From Dokdonella_A sp049583635 (lineage in GTDB: Bacteria > Pseudomonadota > Gammaproteobacteria > Xanthomonadales > Rhodanobacteraceae): a stretch of DNA of 64,000 nt. Where the stretch lies: the NCBI GenBank assembly GCA_049583635.1, contig JBAUWF010000016.1, positions 5,545 to 69,544 of the forward strand. Direction: 5' to 3'. This document shows, piece by piece, positions 51,748-61,671 of this stretch. The notes under the pieces were generated by a model that had not been told where the DNA came from, did not search any database, and was given only the letters and a program-made list of their open reading frames with translations. The position numbers and the translations under genes are program-made. Position 1 is the first letter of the stretch, and every line of letters begins with the position of its first letter.

Positions 51748-53058
51748 ATGAAATCAATCATGTTGCTGCTCTGTCTGCTTTCGCTGCCGGTCATTGCGGC
51801 TGCACCGCCGTTGCTGTTGACGCACGCCAGTGTGATCGATGGAAGCGGCGCGCCCGAACGCAACGGCATGACCATCGCGATCGACGGTGAGCGGATCGCG
51901 GCGGTGTATGCCGACGGCAGCCGGCCTGTGCCGAAAGGCGCGCGCGTCGAGAACATGAGCGGGCGCTGGATAATTCCAGGTTTGAACGACGCGCACGTGC
52001 ATATCACTGGCGTCGAACCGGATATCGCGCACTATCAGACGTTTCTGCATGCGTTGCTGGTGGGCGGCGTAACCGGCATCCGCGACATGGCCGGCGATGA
52101 CCGGTTGCTCGCTTATCTGGCGCGCCAGTCCAATTCCGACGCATTCGCCGCGCCGGATATCTTTTACGTTGCCCTGATGGCCGGGCCGAGTTTCTTCGCC
52201 GAGGACAAGCGCGCACAGGCTGCGTCGGTCGGCGAGCCGTTGGGTTTCGCGCCATGGATGCAGGCGATCTCGAACACCACCGACATTCCAATGGCGGTGG
52301 CTGAAGCCAAGGGCACCGGAGCGACGGGATTGAAGTTGTACGCCAACCTGACGCCGATGGAGGTGACGTTGATCTCCGCCCAGGCGCACAAGCAGGGATT
52401 GCAGGTGTGGACGCACGCGACGATTTTCCCGGCCACGCCGGGAGACGCGGTGGCCGCAGGTGCTGACACCATTTCCCACAGCCCGTACCTGGTTTGGGAA
52501 GCGGCGCCGAAAGTGCCCGAAGATTACGGCGTGCGTGCGATGGGTGACTTCACGCACATCCCTCCGGACGCGTCGAAGATCCTCGCGTTGTTCGGCGCCA
52601 TGAAGCGACAGGGCACCGTCCTCGACGCAACACTTCTGGTGTTCCGCGACGAAGCGAAAAATTCTCCCGACCGAGTCGGCGCCGGCATCATGCCGTGGTC
52701 TTACAGGGTTACTACGCTGGCGCATGAGCATGGTGTGCTGATTGATGCGGGCACGGACGGTGCAGGCTTGCCTTCTGACGACAAGGGTCCCGAAACCCGT
52801 GCGCTACCGACCGTGCACACGGAAATGGAGTTGCTGGTCGAGCACTGCGGCTTCACACCGACCCAGGCGATACAGGCCGCGACGCAGATCGGCGCAGAAG
52901 CGCTGGGGCAGGGTGCCTACCGCGGCACGATCTCGCCAGGCAAGCTGGCCGATCTGGTGGTGCTGACCGCCGATCCGGCACGCGATATCCGCAACACGAC
53001 CAGGATCGCGTTCGTGTTGAAAAACGGGAAGGTCTACAGGCGTGACGCGAAACGGTGA
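51748..53058 (+). CDS. secreted amidohydrolase
   Basis: A 436-residue protein from the ATG at 51748 behind CGGAG. A Sec signal peptide (MKSIMLLLCLLSLPVIAAA) precedes a complete amidohydrolase barrel: GLNDAHVHITG (HxH, about 77-87), GLKLYANLTPME (Lys, about 195), VWTHATIFPAT (His), DTISHSPYL (His) and IDAGTDGAGLPSD (Asp). It resembles the imidazolonepropionase-like group with the first amidohydrolase, but the two are not close copies. It starts 40 bp after the M19 gene. A perfect palindrome (53055-53070) overlaps its stop codon. Confidence 0.9.
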   Translation: MKSIMLLLCLLSLPVIAAAPPLLLTHASVIDGSGAPERNGMTIAIDGERIAAVYADGSRPVPKGARVENMSGRWIIPGLNDAHVHITGVEPDIAHYQTFLHALLVGGVTGIRDMAGDDRLLAYLARQSNSDAFAAPDIFYVALMAGPSFFAEDKRAQAASVGEPLGFAPWMQAISNTTDIPMAVAEAKGTGATGLKLYANLTPMEVTLISAQAHKQGLQVWTHATIFPATPGDAVAAGADTISHSPYLVWEAAPKVPEDYGVRAMGDFTHIPPDASKILALFGAMKRQGTVLDATLLVFRDEAKNSPDRVGAGIMPWSYRVTTLAHEHGVLIDAGTDGAGLPSDDKGPETRALPTVHTEMELLVEHCGFTPTQAIQAATQIGAEALGQGAYRGTISPGKLADLVVLTADPARDIRNTTRIAFVLKNGKVYRRDAKR

Positions 53059-53070
53059 AAGCGCTTTCAC
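53055..53070. repeat. perfect 16-bp palindrome resembling a LacI/GalR-type operator
   Basis: GTGAAAGCGCTTTCAC, overlapping the stop of the amidohydrolase gene. It fits the LacI/GalR/CcpA operator pattern TGWAANCGNTNWCA. There is no downstream co-directional gene within 190 bp (the next gene is convergent), so regulatory function is uncertain. Confidence 0.45.
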
Positions 53071-53248
53071 GCTGGTAGTGTGGCCGATCCGTACAGAGGC
53101 GTTGCATGGTTGATTGGTGTAACAGGCAGAAGATCCGGATGACTCCCAATGTGCGTTCGCCGAGAAGACGTGCCCGGTTCAGCGCCCGCTGATAGCCTGG
53201 GCTGTTGTTGCGCGAGTCGGATTTTCTGATGCGCTGTCGGCTGCCGCC

Positions 53249-54016
53249 TCATCGTCGCGGAGCGTCATCATGATCGGCAACGCGATGCAGAAATGCGGTG
53301 AAGTGCTGGAGGTTTTGCTCGTAGCCCTGCGGATCGCGCGATGCAACCAGAGTCGAGGCGCCGTGCATGCCGGCGGCCTGCTTGTAGTGAACGATGTTGT
53401 CGCCGTGCGCCATGCTCAGTATTTCCGTCACGTTGCCGGCCTCGTCGGGGTCGGTGGTGATGAAGAACGGAATGGTGATCTTTGCCGCAGCGTTCTTCAC
53501 CAGGTTTTGGTCGTCGAAATATTCGCCGGGGGAGAAGGCCGCCAGCGCGGTAATCTGCGACTGGCGACGCGCCGCGAGCAGGATGACCAGCGAGGAAGAG
53601 TACGAGCTTCCAACAGTGACTATGGTGCGGTAGTGACGCGCACCGGCCCAGTCCAGCGCGGCTTCGAGATCCGGCAGCGCGGCGAGATAATTCGTGGACT
53701 TTCCGTTCGCCTCCACTGTCTGGTTGCTGCCACCGAACAGGTTTCCGCCGGAACGCTGATCGGTCGCCAGCGTGTCGTAGCCCAGCTTGGTGAGCACCGG
53801 GATCACCGGATCGTACTCGTGATGGTTTCCACGCGCTTGGTGAAACAACAGGATGATCGTGTCGTTGCCGGCACGCGCCCTGGTCAGCGTGCCATAGACG
53901 GAAACGCCATCGCTGGTGTGCAACGCAACCGGCTCACCGGCCGGAGCCATGCGCGCAAACAAAAGCGCGAGCAGCATCAAACAGCCTGTAATAAACCGGC
54001 TATCGGAAGTGGTCAT
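53249..54016 (-). CDS. secreted alpha/beta hydrolase (dienelactone hydrolase-like)
   Basis: A 255-residue protein. I take the ATG at 54016, eight bases after GAGG; the ATG at 54022 is nearly as good. The Sec signal peptide is RFITGCLMLLALLFARMAPAG. The fold shows a HQARGNHHEYDPV oxyanion region (about 62-74), the nucleophile elbow VGSSYSSSLVI (about 133-143) and a late Asp/His pair (ITTDPDEAGN; AAGMHGAST). The substrate is unknown. Its start overlaps the end of the mscS gene, so it is translationally coupled to the channel. Confidence 0.88.
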   Translation of the reverse strand: MTTSDSRFITGCLMLLALLFARMAPAGEPVALHTSDGVSVYGTLTRARAGNDTIILLFHQARGNHHEYDPVIPVLTKLGYDTLATDQRSGGNLFGGSNQTVEANGKSTNYLAALPDLEAALDWAGARHYRTIVTVGSSYSSSLVILLAARRQSQITALAAFSPGEYFDDQNLVKNAAAKITIPFFITTDPDEAGNVTEILSMAHGDNIVHYKQAAGMHGASTLVASRDPQGYEQNLQHFTAFLHRVADHDDAPRR

Positions 54017-54021
54017 GGCCA

Positions 54022-54933
54022 TCACCTCGAAGCAGATGTCAGGGCGGAATCGTGTACACCTTCGCGATCGCCCGCAAGGAGCGCGCGTGGATCGATGAGA
54101 GTGCCGTCGTTCGCCGCGTGGTGATAGAGGTGCACATCGCGTTGCGGAAATGGAATGCCGATGCCGTTGTCGTCGAACGCGACCTTGATGCGCTCGGTCA
54201 GCTCGCATTTGGTCGCGAAGTAGTCGCTGTTTGCGACATGGCAGCGGATGCCGAGATTGACGCTGTTGTCACCGAGCGAATAGACCAGCACGTCGGCTGC
54301 CGGCTCGTCCAGCACGCGTTTGTCGGCGTGGATAATCTCCAGCGCGACCGCGCGCGCGGCTGCGATGTCGGCGCCATAGTCGATGCCGATGACCAGTTCG
54401 ACCCGGCGTCGCACATCGGGCGTCATATTGATGATCGAACTGTTGGTGACCAGACTGTTCGGCAGCACGATGGTCTGGTTGTCGGGGCCGCGCAAGCAGG
54501 TCTGGAAGATGCTCACTGACTCGACCTTGCCGGTTTCCTTGTTGATGTTGACGAGATCGCCGACCTTGAACGGTTTCAATGTCACCAGCATCACGCCCGA
54601 TGCGATGTTCGACAGGGAATCCTTCAGGGCGAGACCGATGGCCAGACCGGCAGCGCCGAGCACCGCGAATGCGGAAGTCATCGGCACGCCGATCACGTTC
54701 AGCACGGTCAGTACCAGCAATATCATCAGCACGGCGTAGGCGACGTTGCGCAGGAATTGCGCGGCGGTCGGTTCGACGTTGACGCGGGTCAGGCCGGTCT
54801 GGGTGAGGCGCGCGATCCATTTGACGACGTACAGGCCGACCAGCAAGATCAACAGGGCACCGACGAGCTTGGCGCCCGCGCTCAGGGCGAGAGTTTTCCA
54901 TTCGACGCCTTCCAGGCTATTGAGCCATTGCAT
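54022..54933 (-). CDS. MscS-family mechanosensitive channel
   Basis: A 303-residue channel from the ATG at 54933 behind GAGGAG. Three N-terminal helices (about 17-40, 62-85 and the pore helix) include the conserved TM3 block SAFAVLGAAGLAIGLALKDS (about 90-109). It is followed by the beta domain start GVMLVTLKPFKVGDLVNINK and the TIVLPNSLVTNSSIIN stretch. This is the minimal small-conductance type; it opens on membrane tension during hypo-osmotic shock. The coupled downstream hydrolase is an unusual partner. Confidence 0.94.
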   Translation of the reverse strand: MQWLNSLEGVEWKTLALSAGAKLVGALLILLVGLYVVKWIARLTQTGLTRVNVEPTAAQFLRNVAYAVLMILLVLTVLNVIGVPMTSAFAVLGAAGLAIGLALKDSLSNIASGVMLVTLKPFKVGDLVNINKETGKVESVSIFQTCLRGPDNQTIVLPNSLVTNSSIINMTPDVRRRVELVIGIDYGADIAAARAVALEIIHADKRVLDEPAADVLVYSLGDNSVNLGIRCHVANSDYFATKCELTERIKVAFDDNGIGIPFPQRDVHLYHHAANDGTLIDPRALLAGDREGVHDSALTSASR

Positions 54934-55107
54934 GTCGATCTCCTCAGTCAGGTTGCGTGGCAGGGTGAAGCATTTCGCGTACAGGATACCTTTGCGTGGT
55001 GTGCATTCCGTCAGCGCAACCTGAAATCGCGATTGCACGACGCGTGCATCGCGTGCGTGGACCGCGAATTCTGCGCGACGCCCGTGACGAATACCTGTGG
55101 CGCAAGT

Positions 55108-57810
55108 TCAGGCGGGCAGCAGCACCGCGACCGGCATGACGTCGAGCACGTCGCGCATCGCGAGGGCGCCCTGGGCAGCCGATACGGTTCGCCCGCTCAG
55201 CAAGTCATGACAGGCAGAGCGTTCGATGCCTGTCTTGACTGCAGTATCTTTCCACAGCAACGGGACGATGCGCGGCACAATATCAATGTGCCGAGCCGCA
55301 AATCGTGTTGCGATGACAATCGCCGTTTGTCCTTGATGTTCGCGCGAAAATGCGATCACGTGACGTGCAAGATTGCCTTCGACCGGTAACGCGCGGTAAT
55401 CACCGTTGCGCCACAGCGTGGTATGTCTTGCGCGATGCGCAAGAATTTTTGCAATCAACGCCTGCTTGATGCGACCCGACGGCCAGGTTTTCATCAACGC
55501 CGTCGGGTCGGAGCCTGCATCGATCGGGCGGCGCACGGCGTAGTCGACCGGGCGGCGATTGTCGGGATCAACCAAGGAGAGATCCCAGGTTTCACAGCCT
55601 TGATAAAGATCCGGAATGCCCGGTGTCGTCAGGCGCAACAGCGTTTGCGAAAGGCTGTTGACCACCCCCGCGCACGCAATGCGCTCAACGAATCCGACCA
55701 GTGGTCGAAGCGCCGGCCGGTCAGGCTCCAGGGATCGGCGCAGATACTGTGCACAAGCACCTTCGTACGCACGATTCGGCTCGGTCCAGCTCGTCATGCG
55801 CTTGGCTTCACGCAGCGCCTTGACCTGCCATTCGGCAATGCGTGCGAGGAACGCATTGCGAACAGGCGAATCATCGATATCGAATTCAAACGGCCAGGCG
55901 CCGACGAGCGTCTGCAGCAGCATGAGTTCGTCGCGTGCCTCTGGCGCCGCCGATCCATCCACACTTGCGCGAAGGTCGGCGTTGCCGACCTGCCAGGCGT
56001 GCACCATCTCGGCCCACGCGCCGGCCAATTCGCTAAGTACCGCAAGGCGCGCACGCGAGTCCTCGCCGCGCTTTTGATCGTGCGTCGCAGTCGCGAGCAG
56101 CGCGGCCGGATTCCGGGCAAGACGCGATCGGCAGGCCGAATGAAACGCGTCGCGGTCGATCGCGAGTTGCGCCGGATCGGAACCGACTTCGTTGCGCGAA
56201 AGCAACCGTCCATAACGGTAGAATGCGGTATCTTCGACGGCCTTGGCCGCAATCGGTGGTGTCAGCTGCTGAAACGCGCGCAACAGGCGCGCGCCTCCGG
56301 CGTTGCCGGAACTATCGGTAGCGGCGGCGAGCAGATTTGCAATCAGCTCGCCGATGGCGGCCACGGTTGCGTCCGATGCGCCGCCTGTCGCTCGTGCAGC
56401 AGCGCGTTCGAGAATCACGCGGTCGAACTCGCCGATCCGACCGGGTTCACAGTAGGTTCGATAGACATCAAAAGCCTTCAAGATATCGATCGCGGCAGCG
56501 CGCGTCGTTGCGTACTCGATCGGCTGTGCGTCAGGATCGCCACCTCGCGCGTCATGCCACGCACCAAGCAAGCGATCGACATCGGCGGCCAGTAAGGTAC
56601 GCGCGATCTCGCCTCTCGCGGCACGTTCACAGTCGCGAAAGTCATCGTCGGCGCCGGTCGCGTGCCAGACCGCGGACAATTCGTCCGCGCCGTCGCCATC
56701 GTGCAGCAGCGCGCTCGACTGGTCCATGAAGTCGTAGCCGGTCGTTCCATCGACGTTCCAGTCGGCGCGCAAGTCCTCACCATGCGCGAGGATCTTTTCG
56801 ACGACGATATAGGCGCGTTCGTCTACGCCATCGGCGCCGCGTTGCCCGGCGGCGCGGATGAATCCTGTGCGCAGGCGATCGCAGTAGATGCGCGGATCGG
56901 CAATGCCGTCGATGTGGTCGATGCGCACGCCGTCGATCAGTCCTTCCGTGTAGAGCGCAAACACAGGTGCATGCATCGTCGCGAAAACCTCCGCGCGGTC
57001 GACGCGCAACGCGACCAGCTCGTTGATATCGAAGAAGCGGCGCCAGTTGATCCGTGATGCCGCGTCGCGCCACCAGGCCAGACGCCAATGTTGCGCTTCG
57101 AGCAAGGCAGGCAGGCGCTCGCGATCTGCGCCGGCATCGTCGTTGAAACGCGCGACGCGCCGCTCGATTTCCGCAGGGTCGATCGAAAGCGAAGCGGGTC
57201 CGATTTGTCGCGAGCCGCGCTGTCGTTGCGGATGCGTCGTGCCCGGCTCGCGCGTCGCGGCATCGCTGTCAAGCACCAGAGCGTAGGTCTCGGGCGCGAG
57301 CGGATAGCGGCGCTGATCGAGCGCGAGTAACAGCCGATTGTCGTGCGTACGATAGACAATGCGCATGTCGGCCAGAGCATCGCGCACCGGCCGGCCGAGA
57401 AACGGCAGCAAGACTTTGCCTTGCAGTTCCGCGGCGCCGTTTTCCCAGGTGATATCGAAATGCGACGCATAGCGACTTTGGGGGCCATGCTCGAGCACGT
57501 CGAACCACCAGGGATTTTCTTCGTGGGCGGCCATGTGATTCGGCACGACGTCGAGGATCAGACCCATGTCGCGTGTGCGCAGTCTGGCAATCAGTCGGCG
57601 CAAAGCCTCGATGCCGCCAAGCGCCGGATCGATCGTGGTGTAATCGACGACGTCGTAGCCGTGCGTCGATGCACTACGCGCCCGCTGCAGCGGCGAAGCA
57701 TAAAAATGGCTGATGCCGAGGTCGGCGTAGTAGTCGACGACATCCACCGCGTCGATCAGTGTGAAATCGCGATTGAACTGCAAGCGTACCGTAGCGCGCG
57801 GAATACTCAC
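55108..57810 (-). CDS. treY: malto-oligosyltrehalose synthase (TreY)
   Basis: A 900-residue GH13 intramolecular transglucosylase that turns the reducing end of maltodextrin into a trehalose unit. The start is a GTG at 57810 overlapping the malQ stop (GTGA). Motifs: RLQFNRDFTLIDAVDVVDYY near the start, DVVPNHMA (about 91-98), the nucleophile in GVRIDHIDGIADP (about 290-302), the acid/base in YIVVEKILAHGEDLR (about 325-339), and ATHDQKRGEDSRARL (about 574-588), unique to TreY. It is the last gene of the glg/tre operon; its product is cleaved by TreZ to give trehalose. Confidence 0.96.
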   Translation of the reverse strand: MSIPRATVRLQFNRDFTLIDAVDVVDYYADLGISHFYASPLQRARSASTHGYDVVDYTTIDPALGGIEALRRLIARLRTRDMGLILDVVPNHMAAHEENPWWFDVLEHGPQSRYASHFDITWENGAAELQGKVLLPFLGRPVRDALADMRIVYRTHDNRLLLALDQRRYPLAPETYALVLDSDAATREPGTTHPQRQRGSRQIGPASLSIDPAEIERRVARFNDDAGADRERLPALLEAQHWRLAWWRDAASRINWRRFFDINELVALRVDRAEVFATMHAPVFALYTEGLIDGVRIDHIDGIADPRIYCDRLRTGFIRAAGQRGADGVDERAYIVVEKILAHGEDLRADWNVDGTTGYDFMDQSSALLHDGDGADELSAVWHATGADDDFRDCERAARGEIARTLLAADVDRLLGAWHDARGGDPDAQPIEYATTRAAAIDILKAFDVYRTYCEPGRIGEFDRVILERAAARATGGASDATVAAIGELIANLLAAATDSSGNAGGARLLRAFQQLTPPIAAKAVEDTAFYRYGRLLSRNEVGSDPAQLAIDRDAFHSACRSRLARNPAALLATATHDQKRGEDSRARLAVLSELAGAWAEMVHAWQVGNADLRASVDGSAAPEARDELMLLQTLVGAWPFEFDIDDSPVRNAFLARIAEWQVKALREAKRMTSWTEPNRAYEGACAQYLRRSLEPDRPALRPLVGFVERIACAGVVNSLSQTLLRLTTPGIPDLYQGCETWDLSLVDPDNRRPVDYAVRRPIDAGSDPTALMKTWPSGRIKQALIAKILAHRARHTTLWRNGDYRALPVEGNLARHVIAFSREHQGQTAIVIATRFAARHIDIVPRIVPLLWKDTAVKTGIERSACHDLLSGRTVSAAQGALAMRDVLDVMPVAVLLPA

Positions 57811-59861
57811 GGTCGCGCGCGCGCCAGCGCACGCAGTCGTCGCAACACCGCTGGCATTTCGAAAAGGTGTGCGGTCGCGTCGGGCATGCGCCGCTGCCAG
57901 TTCGGATACGAGTCGATGGTTCCCGGGATATTGGTCTGGTCAGTCAAGCCGAATGCGTCCTCGACCGGCACCAGCACGAGCCTGGATGCGGATGCGCCGA
58001 CGAATGCCACGGCGGCGTCGACAAGAGTATCGGTGTCGCTGTCGACGGAAAGGGTCGAGTGGTCCAGCGCATTGCGGATCGCGTCTGCGAGCTGATCGCG
58101 ATCACCCGAACGGTGCACGCGTTCGTCCGCGACTGCCGTCGCACTGAGGCCGCCGGCTTGCGCGCGCACATCGATATCGTTGCCGTCCCACCACCCGGCC
58201 AGCGTCGGCAGGTCGTGCGTGGTGGTCATTGCCACCGCATCGGGGCGCCATTCGTGCGGCGCAAGGAATGCCCCGCTTGCGTTGCGCATGAAACAAAGCA
58301 CGTCGGTGCCGAGGATGCCGAGCCGCTGCATCTGGTCGCGAAATCCGTGCGGGACCACGCCGAGATCCTCGCCGATCACGATGGTGCGGTGGCGCAGCGA
58401 TTCAAGGGAAATCAGACGTGCGAGATCCTGCATTGGATAGGCGAGATAGGCGCCCTCAAGCGCCGATGCGCCGCGCGGCACGACCCATAGTCGCATGAGA
58501 TTCATGACGTGATCGATGCGCACGCCACCGGTGAATCGCATCGCAGCGCGCAGCGTATCGATGAATCCGCGAAAGCCGTGCCGGCGCAAGCCAAGTGGTG
58601 AAAATGCACTGAGTCCCCAGTTCTGCCCGCGCGCGTTGAAAGAATCTGGTGGGGCGCCGATAGTGAGATCGGCGAGCATTTCGTCGCCCAACGTCCACGC
58701 GTCACTGCCGCCCGGATCGGAACCGACGGCGAGATCCGCGACAAGGCCGATTGCCATGCCGCTGTCGCGCGCAGTGCGCTGGGCACGTTGGAGGCCACGC
58801 GCGGCCAGCCATTGAACAAACGCGTGAAACCGGATGTCATGCGCGTCGTCCGGCGACAGCTCGTTGCCGGTGCCATCAAGGTCGCTCGCCGGCCAGTCGC
58901 GCCAGTCGTCCTTGCCGTTCGCGCGATTGCGCTCGTGCAACGTTTCGAAGCGTGCATGCCGTTCGAGCGCATCGCCGCCGCGGTCACGGAAGGCCTCGAA
59001 TTCGGCACGTGCGCGTGCATCGTACGCGATGACACGCCGATACAGTGCGCGCAGCAGCGCGAGCTTGCGCGCACCCGCAAACGGCCAGTCGATGATCGAA
59101 GCGGATTCGAGTTCGGCTGCCGCATCGAGCCCGACCATCGCTGCAGCGACGTCATCGGCGTCGAAGCGTTCGTGCGGATCGATCATGAGCGCATTGAGAA
59201 ACCGGCGACTCGACGGGGAATACGGACTGCGCCGCACCGGTGCGGCGCTGAACATCGCATGGACCGGACTCATGGCCAATGCGTCGGCTCCCGCATCGGC
59301 CGCAAGACTCGCCAGTTCTGCGAGCGCCGTGAAATCCCCGATGCCGCCATCGCCGCTGCGTCTGAGCGCATAGATCTGTGCAGCGAGTCCCCAGCGCTTG
59401 CGATCCTTCTGCGGGATGTCGCTTAGAGAGAAGCAGCATGGCGGCGCGACCGCGAGCAGCGTTTCGGCATCACCCAAGCACAGTCGGTGATATCCGGGTT
59501 CCGCGACGGAAGGCAGGCAGGGCTCTGCGCCGGGCGCGATGCGACCATCGACAGTTGGACCACTTTCAAGTTTGATGCGAAATGCAGCGCCCGACCGCGC
59601 GCCAGCGGAGGCGATATCGAGTTCGACCGGCTGCCCGACCGTGGCCGTGACGAGCGCAGGTAGATCGTCGACTGCACGAAGCTGCGCGACGCGTCCGTGA
59701 CTCTCGGCAATCTGGCGGTCCGAGCCGCATGCAAAGCCTAGCGCGTCAATTACTTCCCGCAGCGACTCGGGGGTCACCGTTTGCTCATGCCCGTCCGCGT
59801 CGATCCACTTTGTCTTGACGCCGAGTTCGGCTGCAAGAACGCTGAGAGTAGCATCAGACAT
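57807..59861 (-). CDS. malQ: 4-alpha-glucanotransferase (MalQ)
   Basis: A 684-residue GH77 amylomaltase from the ATG at 59861. The length (long N-terminal domain, about 1-160) fits the E. coli-like type. Motifs: GDFTALAELASLAADAGADA (about 178-197), SPYSPSSRRFLN (about 215-226), the nucleophile in GVRIDHVMNLMRL (about 450-462), the acid/base in VIGEDLGVVP (about 500-509) and TTHDLPTLAGWWDG (about 556-569). It disproportionates maltodextrins, supplying substrates for TreY and recycling short oligomers. It overlaps treZ by 8 bp upstream and treY by 4 bp downstream. Confidence 0.96.
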   Translation of the reverse strand: MSDATLSVLAAELGVKTKWIDADGHEQTVTPESLREVIDALGFACGSDRQIAESHGRVAQLRAVDDLPALVTATVGQPVELDIASAGARSGAAFRIKLESGPTVDGRIAPGAEPCLPSVAEPGYHRLCLGDAETLLAVAPPCCFSLSDIPQKDRKRWGLAAQIYALRRSGDGGIGDFTALAELASLAADAGADALAMSPVHAMFSAAPVRRSPYSPSSRRFLNALMIDPHERFDADDVAAAMVGLDAAAELESASIIDWPFAGARKLALLRALYRRVIAYDARARAEFEAFRDRGGDALERHARFETLHERNRANGKDDWRDWPASDLDGTGNELSPDDAHDIRFHAFVQWLAARGLQRAQRTARDSGMAIGLVADLAVGSDPGGSDAWTLGDEMLADLTIGAPPDSFNARGQNWGLSAFSPLGLRRHGFRGFIDTLRAAMRFTGGVRIDHVMNLMRLWVVPRGASALEGAYLAYPMQDLARLISLESLRHRTIVIGEDLGVVPHGFRDQMQRLGILGTDVLCFMRNASGAFLAPHEWRPDAVAMTTTHDLPTLAGWWDGNDIDVRAQAGGLSATAVADERVHRSGDRDQLADAIRNALDHSTLSVDSDTDTLVDAAVAFVGASASRLVLVPVEDAFGLTDQTNIPGTIDSYPNWQRRMPDATAHLFEMPAVLRRLRALARARP

Positions 59862-61671
59862 CGACTTTCCCGTTCTCCAGCAGTGCGATCAGCGAATGCG
59901 CCACAAGACTGCCGTCGCCGCGCAGAGTATCGAATGCGCCGTCTTGGGTTTCGTACAGCAACGATCCCTGCACATCCGGTGTGCAAGTCACCGTTTCGCC
60001 GGCAAGGTTCACCCAAATGGACAGCGTGTGCGCCGGTGCCAGACGCCAGCACGCGAGGACAGCGGCGGGGCCAAGAACGCGGGTACCTTGTGTCTGCACG
60101 GTGGGCGCGTACGGGGTGATGCAGGACTTCCGCAACGCCAGCAACGCGCGGCAGCGGGACGCGGCCAATGCACCTTCACCGCGTTTGGCGGAGTCGAAAT
60201 CGGGAATGGAACGAAGGTAGGTCTCGCGGTCGTTCGGATCGGGGATTGACAGGCGCGCATCGCGATCCCGGAATGCGGCAAATGCGGCAAACTCGCGGCG
60301 CCGACCATCTCGCACCGCCTCGGCCAGCGGCGAGGCGTAATCGGTAAAATAGTAGAATGGCACACGCGAATTCCATTCCTGGCCCATCCACAGCAACGGC
60401 ACATGCGGCGCGAGCAGCAGCAGGGCGGTCGCCGCGTGCAATGCGTCGGGACCGGTTAGAAGCGACAGTCGCTCCCCGAGTGCCCGATTGCCGACCTGAT
60501 CGTGGTTTTGCAGGAACGCGATGAATGCACTCATCGGAAGCGACGCGCTTGCATCGCCGCGCGGCGCGCGGCGATGCGCCGAATACTCGCCCTGGTAGAC
60601 GAATCCTTCGGCAAGACAGCGGGCGAGGGCGGCTGCCGGCGCCTCGGCATAATCGACGTAATATCCCTCGCGCTCGCCCGTCAGCAGCACGTGCAGCGCA
60701 TGATGGAAATCATCGTTCCATTGCGCGTCGAAACCGTGTTCGAGCAGGCTCACCGAGTTGGCATCGTTTTCGACGACAAGGTGCACATGGCGTCCGACAC
60801 CGGCCGAACCGCGCACACGCGATGCCAGCTCGATCAGCCAGTCGTTGGGTTGAATGGCATGCACGGCATCGAGGCGAAGACCGTCGAAACGGTATTCCTC
60901 GATCCAGTAACGCGCATTCATGATGAAGAACTCGCGGACCTCGGGGCGACGAAAATCGATCGCACGGCCCCACGGTGTCGCGATGTCGTCGCGGAAGAAT
61001 GGCGCAGCGTATTCGGCCAGATAGTTGCCGAGCGGCCCGAAATGGTTGTAGACGACATCGAGCAATACCATCAAGCCCTGTCCGTGTGCGCTGTCGATCA
61101 GCGCCTTGAGTTCGTCGACACTGCCATACGCTGCGCTGGGCGCAAACGGCAGGACGCCGTCGTAACCCCAGTTGCGCGAACCCGGGAACTCTGCGATCGG
61201 CATCAGTTCGATCGCGGTGACGCCGAGATCGCGAAGCCGCGGCAATTGCTCCAGAACCCCCGCATAGCCGCCGCAGGCGCCGACATGCAACTCGTAAATG
61301 ACCGCTTCGTGCCAAGGTCGTCCGCACCACTCGGGATGACGCCAACGATACGCGTGCGGATCAACGATGAGACTCGAACCGAAGACGCCACCACGCTGGC
61401 CGCGCGACGCCGGGTCGGGCACCGGCGCACCATCGTCGAAACGATAGCGGTATGCGGCATCGCATGCACAAGCCAGTTCGGCGCAAAACCATCCGCCAGC
61501 TTCGGCCGTCATGGTCTCATTGCGGGTATCGTCGAACACGACGGCAGCCGATGTCGCCGAAGGTGCCCACACGCGAAAGCGCGCGCGCCCATCGCCCGCG
61601 CTATCGGCGGTACCTCCATCGGCATTCAGTTCGGCGCCGAACGGCAGCGCGCAGGCAAACCCTTCGCTCAT
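59854..61671 (-). CDS. treZ: malto-oligosyltrehalose trehalohydrolase (TreZ)
   Basis: A 605-residue GH13_10 hydrolase from the ATG at 61671, overlapping the glgX stop. An N-terminal CBM48-like domain (FRVWAPSATSAAVVF) precedes the barrel: IYELHVGACGGYAGV, LDVVYNHFGPLGNY (about 240-253), the nucleophile in FDGLRLDAVHAI (about 290-301), the acid/base in HLVVENDANS (about 326) and FLQNHDQVGN (about 398-407). It releases free trehalose from the maltooligosyl-trehalose made by TreY, the last enzyme of the TreYZ route. Confidence 0.96.
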   Translation of the reverse strand: MSEGFACALPFGAELNADGGTADSAGDGRARFRVWAPSATSAAVVFDDTRNETMTAEAGGWFCAELACACDAAYRYRFDDGAPVPDPASRGQRGGVFGSSLIVDPHAYRWRHPEWCGRPWHEAVIYELHVGACGGYAGVLEQLPRLRDLGVTAIELMPIAEFPGSRNWGYDGVLPFAPSAAYGSVDELKALIDSAHGQGLMVLLDVVYNHFGPLGNYLAEYAAPFFRDDIATPWGRAIDFRRPEVREFFIMNARYWIEEYRFDGLRLDAVHAIQPNDWLIELASRVRGSAGVGRHVHLVVENDANSVSLLEHGFDAQWNDDFHHALHVLLTGEREGYYVDYAEAPAAALARCLAEGFVYQGEYSAHRRAPRGDASASLPMSAFIAFLQNHDQVGNRALGERLSLLTGPDALHAATALLLLAPHVPLLWMGQEWNSRVPFYYFTDYASPLAEAVRDGRRREFAAFAAFRDRDARLSIPDPNDRETYLRSIPDFDSAKRGEGALAASRCRALLALRKSCITPYAPTVQTQGTRVLGPAAVLACWRLAPAHTLSIWVNLAGETVTCTPDVQGSLLYETQDGAFDTLRGDGSLVAHSLIALLENGKVDV

